A stretch of DNA of 64,000 nucleotides. Source: Pelecanus crispus (lineage: Eukaryota; Chordata; Aves; Pelecaniformes; Pelecanidae). Position 1 is the stretch's first letter; each line of letters opens with the position of its first letter. The DNA lies in assembly GCF_030463565.1 (NCBI RefSeq), contig NC_134648.1, forward strand, positions 11,573,806 to 11,637,805. Direction: 5' to 3'. The translations under genes were made by a program, and so were the position numbers. Below, piece by piece: positions 50,071 through 61,145 of the stretch. The notes beneath the pieces are model-generated. The model ran no database searches. It was not told where the DNA came from and saw nothing but the letters and a program-made list of their open reading frames with translations.

Positions 50071-52835
50071 CTACATTGTTCAGGTTTATAGGGAAAAAAA
50101 AAACAACAAACAAAAGAAAAACAAAAAGCAAATCAAATTTAAAATCTCTATTTTTTTCTTTTAAAAAAAATAACTTTTCTGAGGGGAGGAAGTTATTTGC
50201 ATCTTCAGTAAGCTCTGCTGTTAAAGATACCACATTCCCAGCCAGATATCAAGCTCTTAGCACTGAGACTTAACAATACAGGTCATCACTGCAGTGACTT
50301 GATTAAGGAAAAAAAAGAAAAAAAAAGAAGTGTAACCCACCAGGTTGTGCATTCAGCTACAAGATAGAAGACGCAGTTGGACGCAGCCCACGTGCTTTGG
50401 TACTGATCCCATCCGTGGCCAGGCCCTGGGCTCTTGCGCTGCGAGCCGACAGGATTTCTACCCCATCTGCCAGGGATGCAGATGCCCACTCTGACCATTT
50501 GCCACTAGGCTCGAGACATAACTTGGCACCGAGAAGTTTTATCCATTATTTCTTGTGTTCTGCAGCTCCAATGAGGAGCCTCAGGCTGCGTATTGACCCC
50601 ACTGAAATGCTCTAAATTCTGGAACAAATGATAAAATACTGGCACAACATAGGTCCCTGAACCTGTGCTGGCTTCCTTGATAATCTCAGCATCAAGTCTG
50701 CCCACAAAACACTCGTGTAAGTGGGGACCAGTAACTTGACATCAGCTTGAGTGATGTCCAGGTTTGGCCCATTGTCATTACATTTTGGTAAGAAATTTGT
50801 GTAAACCCAGTCCTGCACTAGACCAGTTACTGGTCAGGAGTTGTTGCTTGTGCAGTGAAGAGTCTGGGCCCAGATTCACACTCCTGTTTACTCAGGCAAG
50901 TACTGAAATCCATGCTATCGATGATGAGGGTTTAATGATGCTGTCCAGCATTGCAAGGTAGTGCTCAGCATCCTACAGCCCTCCGTGTGAAGGTTTAAAA
51001 CCTGTAGTGATGGCAAAAACCGCTAAAGAGAAATCTCTTATTCTTATTTGACCCAGGGCATACTATATCAACTGTTGTACATTTTTCCTAAGTTAGTTAC
51101 AATTCCCATCTGGGAAAGAACAAAGCAAAAGAAAAGGAGAAACAAAGTTTGATTTCCTCCCTCTACAAGAGTATTTCATGACAATAGTACCAAAAAGCCT
51201 GTATTTTTAGTAGGGACGCAAACAGTAATGCATAAATGAGAACAGCCCCTGAAGGCCACCTTCAGAGACTTCTTCAGGAAGCAGCTCAGGAACCGGTTTG
51301 CAGTAATTCAGAGTTATGCTATTGCTTACTAAGCAATTTTGTAGTCAAACACGTAGACCAAGTTTTCACACATGTTCGTTTGTTTTGCTGTCAGTGGGAT
51401 ATTAGTGGTGTTAAAGGTTATACAAGAAGCACAATCGTAACGTTTAATTGCTCAGCTGAAACTCAAAAGTAGCAACAATCAAACTTTTCTAAACACTCAG
51501 TCTAAAGTGATTTATGAATCACTATAGAGGGATGTAAAAGTATGGAGGCAGAACATCACCATATGTAGGCCATCACAGCCCTCTTGGTTTCACCACAGCT
51601 CTACCAGCCCACACTGGCCAAGGATCTAGCCCCAAGGCCTGCATTTTGGCTCCTGATGCGATTTTAAGATCCCAGCATAACGCCCAACTACTGGAGCTAG
51701 CATGGGCATAGCAGGGAATAACTTGGGAGTTTGTTTCAGATTTCTTTGCCAATCTTTTGTTTGTTCCTTCTCCACGTGCTGCGGTTTCTCTCCTTTCTCA
51801 TGTCTTTTTTCATCCCTTGTACATACATTTCCTTCCTAACTGGCAAAGGACACGACCCAGGGCAAAATATCACCCAGTCCAAAGTGCTTTAAATCCAAGC
51901 GCTGGCAGCAGGCCATCTTTGTGTGCGCTGACTCAGCGTCACCTTTCCCTGCATTAAAAAACACACGTAGCATGCAAGTGTACGAGCCTCTGCCTTCCCC
52001 TTTGTCACGCGCGTGGGTGGGGAGAAGAACAATCTCATACTTAATGTTAGAGAAAGTGAGGGGACTCTGCAATTTGCGAAGCATTTTGAAATAGCGCAAG
52101 GGTTTAGTAACCACTGCATAAACTATGCAGAGCGTGTGCCTTCTGTGAGGCTGCTGATCACCGTGGATATTACAAATTAAAAGATTTAGTCATATGAGAT
52201 AAGTTAATGGTTATGTGATAATCATCTGAAAAAGTCTTGAGACTGGTTAGAGGTTTATTCTGACTCTTTGATGAATGAAATCTTACTGTGGTCACAGACC
52301 AGGAGCCTGAAGGCTCTTAGGCGATTTTTTTTAATTATTTTTTCATGCTGTAGCAAGTACTGCCCATGAGCCGAGAGCATTAGGATCAGTCCTGTTAGAT
52401 AGTTTTTATTTATTTACCTCTCATATGCAAGGATCATAACCTCTATTACATAGGCGAATTTGCTGGACTTTTAGAAGTTCCATTATTCACCATCGCAAAA
52501 TAATTGCTGTATTCTGTAATTGTCCTTATAGAGAAATAAGGCACAATGCTTTATGCTTCTGCTTCAACTTTTTGAAATTTTTTTTCCCAAATACAGGGAT
52601 AATAGCTTCATGTACACATAGGTTAATAAAAAATGCATCCTCAAGCCGCTACTGAAATGATGCACAACATAAAAAAAATGGAGTTTTAAGTATTTTCTAA
52701 ACAGCACGTATTTAATCTGAACAGTGAAGTCAATACGTCATCTCATCAGAGCTGAAGCACAGACAGCCACTGCAGCCAAAAATGCCATGTTTTGTCATTC
52801 ACTGACATGCATACTTCCCCACTGGGTTATTTTAC
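50071..52835 (-). other. TEAD1: TEAD1 intron upstream of exon B
   Basis: This 2765-bp intron lies between the 65-nt TEA exon and alternative exon B. It becomes 2916 bp if exon A is used directly. Just upstream of exon B it has a long U-rich tract (transcript of 50093-50135), a likely PTB-type or U2AF binding region. No other gene is visible. Confidence 0.8.
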
Positions 52836-52900
52836 CTGCTTCCTGGTCCGTGTCTTCCCTGTTCTAAGTTTGATGTATCTGGCTATCAATTCATTCCTAC
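52836..52900 (-). CDS. TEAD1: TEAD1 coding exon, middle of TEA domain (residues 68-89)
   Basis: This 65-nt exon starts with the last two bases of a split glycine codon (GT after CAG) and then encodes RNELIARYIKL and RTGKTRTRKQ. That is helix 2, the following loop and the basic entry to the recognition helix of the TEA domain. The acceptor is TTTGTTTCAG; the donor is CAG|GTAAAA, which is weaker than the others and stands before the duplicated exon pair. The exon ends in phase 0, so either of the next two exons can follow without a frameshift. The exon that should precede it, ending in the KMY-G codon, was not found anywhere up to 64000, so the upstream intron exceeds 11 kb. Confidence 0.95.
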
Positions 52901-53310
52901 CTGAAACAAAGAAAAATTCATTATAAGGGACAAGCAGCATAACATCCATAAACACTACCAAAATACCACATTTAAACATGAGTTCCATGCATATGAGTCT
53001 TATGTTTTCTAACACCTACTCCACTTTTCCTTTGCAAACTATTTATCAGTATTTCTCACTGTTCATCAGTATTTCTCTTCCTTCTCCTTAACAGACATTT
53101 CATGTTCCACATGAACATGTCCTGCGCAGAGGGCTATGGGTTCAGTGTTTTCCCACGGAAGCCCTGCAGCTGTTTGCAGGCAGAGAGGTACCTCCTTGGT
53201 CAGCAGTGGTGCCCAGGACAATCTCTCGCTGGAGAACCACCCATCCCGGGGGCTGACACAAGGTCTGGGCTCCTCTGGATTTGCTTCTGACTGTGCTGGG
53301 TGGCATTTGA

Positions 53311-53331
53311 CACACAGACACACACACACAC
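53311..53331 (+). repeat. (CA)n microsatellite, interrupted
   Basis: CACACAGA followed by a run of CA units, about 21 bp, ending in CCCC. Confidence 0.85.
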
Positions 53332-56300
53332 CCCAGCCCACCTGGATCCCCGCTGAGAGGAGCAGCTGCTCTTGAGAAGGTCATGTGCCATCTGAGCTGA
53401 AGTGCCAATCACCCAGATGTCACGGTTTTGCATCAGCTTTTCTCCAAGTTTTAATTCTACAAGGAGGACAGTAAAATCTATCCTTCCTGCCAGCAAGCAC
53501 TCTGCCTCCTCCACTGACAGAAATCACTGTCCCAGTTCAGCAGGTTATCAATCACACCCTTAACTCTACGCACAAGAGTGGTCACCCTGCAGTGCCTAAG
53601 TTCCTGCTGCCGTGGGGCCAATCAACATGGTGGTTCGTTATTTAGAGCTCTGTTTCTCTTGGAAATGTATAGTATTTCCAAGTTTTTAAAATGGCTATTT
53701 GACCCTTCTTTAGTCACCCGTTATGCTACCTAATACATACTAACATTTTCTTTCCAAATAATTTCCTTCTTAAATATTGCTGACATGGAAGATAACACAG
53801 TTTTATGTGGTGCCCTGTTTATTTTCACTGCATATTATGTTACTTCTCCATGAGTTGTACTAACTTAAATATACTTGTTCAACAAGTCCTAAGTTATGGA
53901 GTTACTTGCATTCAGCACAGGGGATAAGCAGCCCATGTGTAGAAAATGAAAAAACTGATTTAGCAGCAAGCTGAAAATGGGGAGGTTAAGAAAATAACTT
54001 GTCACCCACCAAGTTATTTTAAAGTGGATAAGTACATAGCTGGGGAGTGCAGAAAGTTATTATATCAGCCAGGGACTCAAACTCTTTCAGTCTGATGTTG
54101 TGGGTGAGAGACGGGGAAGTTCTGAAGTAGCATGCCTATGCCTGAAGGGTATTTTGTTGACTGGAAGATTGAACACAATTAGTCAAACTAGACCTTCATT
54201 CTCCCTTTTCCTTCTGTCTTCCCCTCTGAGCCTTATTTTACACTCTTTGTATCAAATGTCTCACAGCTTCTGTCTCTTCCATGGTTTGTTTGCTAAATGG
54301 GTACTAGAATATGAAATATCAACATGTTTCAGAGTAGAGCTGTGTTTCCTCTGATTCCCTTTTTGTTTTGGTCTGGACTGTGTGCCAGGTTTCCCGCAAC
54401 GTGCCACTGTAATGGCGATGTGAGGTTTCTAACTCTTCAGCAGGTCTCTTCAGGACAAACTTCAAGAGGTAAATTTTGCATGAGCAAACAGTTACACAAG
54501 CAAGCAACATTTCTGCACACAAATGAGGGATTTCTGCATGCAAAAGGAGCAGCCAGGCACTAATTTCACGCAAAGACCTTGTCTTTTGGCTGGACAGCAG
54601 TTCTGCAGCCTGTCGTGCCCGCAAGATACTTGCCATTTGCAGTGAATGAGAGCCTTTGTGTTCAGGGGGTGAAACCAGGGAATGCTCAATCTCTGCATCT
54701 CTCTATATTCTCATGTTCTTTCTCATCATCCAAACAGTTCACTTCAAATATGGAGAATTAGTTTTCATAGTGGTGGCTGTCCCCCTATGTCCTTATGCTG
54801 TAACAGCAGCTACCTCACAGTGACAGGACTGCAAATTCATTTGCAGGTGCTGGGCATGGACAGAAATAAAGCTGCCCTACTCTTCATTAATATTAGATGG
54901 AAAAGTTATACAGTGGAAAAATATCATACAGTTTGGGAAAAGGAACCGACAGAGAGGTCAAGAGCCTGAGGCCACAGCAACGAGAAGGGAGAGGAAAAGG
55001 TATACAACGACAGCACATCTTACCAAATGTGCTTCGGACAAGAGTTTTCCAAAACCTTCTTGCTTGGTACTTTTTATGCCTCTGCAGTGTCCCTTTAATG
55101 AGTACTAAGCTAGCAGACAGTAAAGAGGTGCACAAAAATGTAAAGAAAAACAGGAAGATGCATGTCACCACCTGCCAAAGGGGAGCCCAAAGGTGTGGTG
55201 GCCTGCAAGAGCAGCCCTCTGCAATCCGGTGAGCTTCAGAGATCACCATATTCCTGCAATCACTGGTATGATAGGTGGTATGAATGTTTCCATATTTCTA
55301 AATGCACGTTTTGATTTAATTGGGGAATGTCCCCCCCTCCAGAAAGTACCTTCTTTGCATATCTTTCAGCACATGCATACATTAAGCACCCAGAATAATT
55401 TTTTGGTGCAAAAAGCATTGTCAGGTTGTCTTTATCAGCAGCTGGTGACTCTGCGAGGTCAATGACTCTACAAGGTGACGTAAAGGACGTGTTGCCATCT
55501 CCTGTCCCTCTGTCTGTACTGAAGATGTTTCAGACACATGGTCACAGCACAGGTCGCTCCAGCCATCCCTTGCCCATTAAGGCAGTCTTACGAAGCCCTC
55601 AGCCACAGCTGAGGAAGGAAGAGTTAAACCTTCTCATGGTTTCACAGTTTTCTTCCCAGTCAAGAGAGCTAAAAAACTATTTTTAAAGGAAAGCTCAGAT
55701 TCCTAGGCAGCCACTTGACAGGAAAAGCAGATTTATAAAAAACACCAAGCACTGAAAGTCTAGACTGTATTATTCAAAATACCAGTCAAGTGCTGTCTCC
55801 AGTTGAGACCCAGTCCATCCATGAAGTGCTTTGGCTTGAATCAAGGTGGGGTTTCTCTAGCCGCTATCTAGCCCAGCAGGGGTATGACTAACAAGATTGT
55901 GGTTTCGCAAAGTGATCGCTTCCCCTTAAGGTGAAGTCTAGCCGGAGCTTAGCTCAAGAAGAGTCAACAAGGTGGAATAATTTGACTTAACTTACAGGGA
56001 GGAGGAACTCTACAAGGAACCATACAAAGTGGCCAAGGCAACAGCCTTACGTTTTCGTTACAGCCATGTTTTCAACGCAGCAAAGAAACATGCACCAGGT
56101 TTAGCCAGAGCAGAAGATACCGGTAGCCTCATGAGGCTGACTAAATACGTTCTGCCTAGCCACAACGATCTGAAAAGACGTTACTTCTTTTTTGGACTAC
56201 CAAAAAGCCATAAACAGAAACACAAACACTGCCTGACATATACAAGATAGATGTCCCCCAACTAAAATTTTACAGCTTTTATGTTATCTACCAAACACTG

Positions 56301-58229
56301 GTGCTCTTTACCAACTCTGACAGACACTAACAGAAAAGATCTTATCTCCTGGCGACCAGGGCCCAGAGAGGATTTTAATGAAAGGAAGGCTGAATAATCC
56401 TAAAGACACTCTTTCCTGTTCTTGGGAATGAGAAGAGTCTGAAACAAAAGGAGGCTCAAGGAACTTCTTTAATTGGCCATTAGAAACCCTAGGGTGAAAA
56501 ATGCTCATTAATAAATAGATCTGTTTTTCTCTAAGAAGAGCTCAGCTGTGGAAATACTTTCCATACACGCCCTCCCTCACACTCCCTGTCATATATATCT
56601 GGGAAATTGCCTGGCAGAAGAGAAGAGGTCAGGTTTATGAACTGTAAATGTTCATCTCTTTCTTCTTGTCACTGCTATGACAGTCTCCTACTTTGAATGT
56701 TTTGGTTCAGGTATCAAAGAGAGGCGTGGGGAGGTGCCCAGTCAGATAAAACATCTTCACAGCACAGCGCTCTTTTTCCAAGGATCTTGAAAGGATCAGG
56801 AGAGGACCACAACAAATATTTTATATAGGCTTCTTCTTGTGTTGGTTTTTTTTTTTTTTTCCTTTTAAACTCAGGCTTTATCTGTCATGCCCTTCTGTAC
56901 TGTCAGTGCAATTGCAAACTATAATTCTCCCTGGACTGATGCTGAGGAAGAGGCATTTTACACAACAGAACATCATTTTTAATCATGGCAGGAAGTAAAA
57001 AGGGGGTTCAGCTAGAAAAGGGTGCAGGTGCTAGAAAACCTGCGAGGCTTCGCAGGGTGCCAAAGCCTCACTGTGGCCCCTCAGGGGGAACGGCCAGGCC
57101 CCCGGGGCAGCTCTGCTCCTGCCAACCAGGGGGACACAGACTCCCTCCGCCTTCCCAAACTACTGCCCCATCCCTGAGGAGCACCACCCTAGACGAGGGA
57201 GTGTGCGGTGATCCCAGACACCTCACAGGCATGGAGGACTGACATTTCTGCTCTTCTTATTCAAACTAAGTAGAAGCAGCTGCAAAGTGGGGAGGCTCCC
57301 ACCCGCCTCTCCCTGGGAAGGCAGTTGTTGCTCTAACAGAGGGCCCTTGTGCAGGGAAGCCTCCCCCACTAATGTTATTTCCAAAACCAGCCTAACGCAG
57401 GCAAGCATCAGCCCCTACACAAAGGCCTCCATGAGGCTCCCGGGTGCCACCCTTGGTGCTGAGGGTGGGTTTGGCCCCACTCGCCCAGCGTGGGCAAGGC
57501 CCCCGAAAGTGAAAATCACCCCCTGGGTGAGTAGGACATAACCGGTAACCCCTTCATGGGCCAAAACCGGCACTACCACCTCTGCGCAGGAACCACCAGA
57601 CCACCACAGGCAGCTCTATGGGGACCTACGTGAGCTGTGGACATGCCCCCAGCCACGCCGGGTCCCTTTGCCCAGGTCCTGGCCGCAGCCATCACTGCTC
57701 AAACCCAGTCCCCGCCGGCAGCGGGGCAGCGACCGGGTGCATCACGTCCCTGCAGAGCTGCCGGCTGCGTGGCGGGCGGGCGTCTTTATTTAGAACATTA
57801 ATGACACAAATTAAACCTCCGCCCTCCCAGCTCCCAGTAATAGGCACCATCCAAACGTGATAAAAATAGACAAGTGTGGGAAATCAAGTCGGTTAGCAAT
57901 TTGAAAATGAACAGCTAATTTTAAAAAGTTTTCATACTCAGCAAAATAATCCAAGTAATGAACAAGTAGAAAAGCCTATTCTTTTCAGATAACGGCGTAC
58001 TACGAATTTCTCCAAATTCTATGAGACTGTGGCTTGAAATAGGCATTTCACATCCTTAGCGCAAAGTCTGGGGACAGACCTGCACAAACATTTCATCTCC
58101 CAAGTCATGCTCGTGGCTGTATTTTCACCATGGAAAAGCTTTTCAGCAGGTTTTGGTAAACCCCATTTCTGGTTGCCTCTGCCCAAAGCTGCTATGACAG
58201 CCTGGTGATCGCAAAGTGCCACACATGCG

Positions 58230-58630
58230 CCCACGAGCCGGATTTGGAGAGCTAGCGGGAATTTTGCTTGATGAGGAGCCTGCTGACGAGCTTACTGCAC
58301 CTCAGGTGAGCGCCGTCCTGGGACAGCCCCTGTGAGTGGCACTGAGCCCTTTGTCTTGCTGCGGAGCGTGGGCCGGATCCAGATCCCACCCAATGTCGCA
58401 GGGGTCCGTGCGCGGACATCCTCCGTGAGGACAGGCTGGTTTGAACGTTTTCTTCCGTCAGAAGGCAGCCATGGGCCCTTCGGGCGGCTGGGCTTGCAGC
58501 CCGTGGAGGAAGAGCTGCTCTGCCGCGGCGCTCGGCCCCGGCGCTTTTCTGCTCCGTTTTGCCGGCAGAATATCCGGCTTTGGGAGAGCTCGCCTAAAAT
58601 TTGCCAGTGCCGCCTTCTGAAGACGCTTTA
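58230..58630. promoter_or_regulatory. CpG-rich patch in the upstream intron, candidate regulatory element
   Basis: About 400 bp with roughly two dozen CpG, including CCGCGGCGCTCGG, while the flanks are AT-rich. It could be an alternative promoter or an orphan CpG island. No TATA box, initiator or exon could be assigned. Confidence 0.35.
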
Positions 58631-59279
58631 AAGCTAAATTGGCTAACAAAAAGCCTCTTGTAGATAAAAGAGCTCTGCAAGTCAACAACTGGCTAAGCAG
58701 TTTAAACCCCTAAGTAAGGCATCCTCTATTTAAACGTTATAGGCAAATCTAATTTAAGCTTTTAAAAATATTATGGGCAGGTGTTTAAGTCGTCCGCACA
58801 CTGGGTTTTGCGAGGGCTTCGGAGGGGGCTGGGCGGCGCTTCCCAGGCGGGCAGCATTTTGTTCAGACAAGCTTTCTGCAGAAGGCCACGTGACATAGGC
58901 CAAATAAACAGCATCTGGGGATTTTCAATTACAGACCTTCACCCAGCATGCCTGCACTGTAATCTCTACCAGATGAGGCTCAGGCCTCACTATTTTCAAT
59001 AATTCACACACTGTGTACACATAACATGACAATAAGGGCATTCATGCAACCGCCTGATTCGCACATCAAAGCTCCCAAATGGCCAGCTGTAAGCATGCTT
59101 ACTGCTGAATAATTCATTCTTTTCACAGGCTTGAAAAAACGCTCAGCGGGAGTTGGCAAGCTTGTGTTCTTTCCTGTGTGGTATGCTAAACTCAAATTTT
59201 GAAAGAGGTACAGCCCCACTAAAAAGAGTCAGAGATCCAACTATTTAAATGTGCATTTGCAAGCTTTTGGATGGCTGCT

Positions 59280-59319
59280 CCCCCCCCCCCCGAAAAAAAA
59301 AAAAAAAGAAAAAAAAAAG
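59280..59319 (+). repeat. C12 tract followed by an A-rich tract
   Basis: Twelve C, one G, then 15 A and a further A-rich run. It is a low-complexity block and a frequent site of sequencing or polymerase error. Confidence 0.9.
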
Positions 59320-59789
59320 AAGCGTTACGTTTCCAAGTGGGTAGTGGAGATAAGATGAAATAGCCTGGATGTTTTCTGGGGCAGGTGTTTAATAGAAATA
59401 AAATGATAAAACTGTTTTCTTGGTGGTAAAATATTTTTTACACATATTATTCCTTGCTAAATATCTTAGATATACCAGAGGCATAATAGTTAACAAGTTC
59501 AGCAAACTTGAAATTTCCACATACTTAGCATAAATTTTCTACTATACGGCAAAGAGGGTTTTAGTTAAGACTAACACATATGAAAAAGGGAAACAGAGAA
59601 ACACCAGAGCTAATTCTGTAACTCCTATTTACTGTTCTCACAGATACGGGTTGAATACTAATTTCTAGATGATATTTTAACAACTCTGAATTTGCAGCTG
59701 TGTCTCTGAACATTTAGCTTGCAACCGGTGAGTGTTCCAGATTTTGAAAATACTTTGGCTTTACACATCAGAAGCATAATTTCTTTAGG

Positions 59790-59814
59790 AAAAAAAAAAG
59801 GGGGGGGGAGGGGG
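59790..59814 (+). repeat. A10-G9-A-G5 purine tract
   Basis: A pure purine run of A10, G9, A and G5. It could form triplex or intermolecular G-rich structure; no function is shown. Confidence 0.9.
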
Positions 59815-61108
59815 AGAATAAAGAAGGGTCTGCTTCATAATATCAAGTTTTCTTGACTGTCAATCAATGCCAGAACCAGCAGGATCAACTAGTCATGACC
59901 TCTCCTTATAGCAAACACATGCTGCTTACCAGCTGTGGACTGTGTTTTTTACACCCTTTTCTCTATCATTCAGAATGGCTTCCTCCTAATCACAATAATC
60001 CCAAAAGTGCTAAAACATATCAATCGTCCCTTAAGCCCTGCCTACAAAAGGCCAGCCGTCCAGCCTTTATGGGCTTGTCCAACAGCAGCTGATACTTCAT
60101 TCAACTACAAATCCAATTTAGCAGTTACAAGAGGTTTAGCATCACTGGAAAAATATTGGTGTTGATCCTGCACTCTTAAGTCAGCAAATATTCCTTTGCC
60201 ATATTGTTTAGCTTTTTCTGCCATATTTACACTTCTGCTGGATTTCCCTGAATGACTTCAACAACAGCATTTAACCTCTGAACGGGTAATATTTACAGTT
60301 GATCAAACAGCGATTTTTAAAATATGTTTACCACAATTACAGAAACATAAGCCTATTTGTATTCTAACTGTTACAAATCTGAAAAAAACCCCAACCAACA
60401 ACACTAAAAGCAAACACAGTCATTTCATTCAAAACCATAGAGCACACTTTATGTACTAGTTATGCAGGATGTTATTTATTATAGCCCTTTGGGCAAGTTC
60501 ATGGCAATTCTTTCACTTACGTATTTTTAATTGCCAAGTGAGCCAATGCAAACACTCCCTTGATCCCCCTCTACTTTTTTTTTCTTTTTTCCCTCTAAGC
60601 AGCAGTATATGGGAGTCCCTATCTAGGGAGTTTACTATTCCCTAGCCCAAACCTGCAAATCCGTAGGACCCCTCAGTTTAGGCAGCCTTTAGTAATGGGA
60701 ATATAAGGCAGGAGACAGATCCTCCAGCCCTCTGGAGGAGAATGGGAGCTGCTTTTCACTAGCTTTATAGCGAAAATAATCAGCCTCAGACCTGCACCAA
60801 GCGCAGGATTTCCACCTCTCTGCACGGACACTTGCCAGTGGCTGGGCCTGCCCAGCTCACCTGCAGCCAAGGACGCAGGCAGGTCCCCACAGTCCCCCAG
60901 GGAACGGGGTAGGGGCAAAAAAAACCCCCCGAGGGTCTCAGACCTGCTGGAGCTTGTTGCTTAACTCTGCACGGAGGCCTTGAAGGGCCAAGGCTCTGGC
61001 TCTGAGTTTAGGCAGCGACCACGCACAAAGGTGGCCGCCCCAGGACAGGATCAGGAAGAGACAAAGGCCACAGGGTTCCTAAAATGGGTTATAAGGGCTG
61101 TCCAAGTG

Positions 61109-61145
61109 GTGTGTGTGTATGCAGACACACACACACACACACACA
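61109..61145. repeat. (GT)5 ... (AC)10 inverted microsatellite
   Basis: GTGTGTGTGT at 61109-61118 faces ACACACACAC at 61125-61134 across a 6-nt loop, and the AC run continues to 61145. The array can form a hairpin or Z-DNA. Confidence 0.9.

Noticed and set aside
57116..57134. CCAACCAGGGGGACACAG as a second CTCF site
   Set aside because: The core has mismatches at key positions (A for C, GGGGGAC), weaker than the 23853 site; not called.
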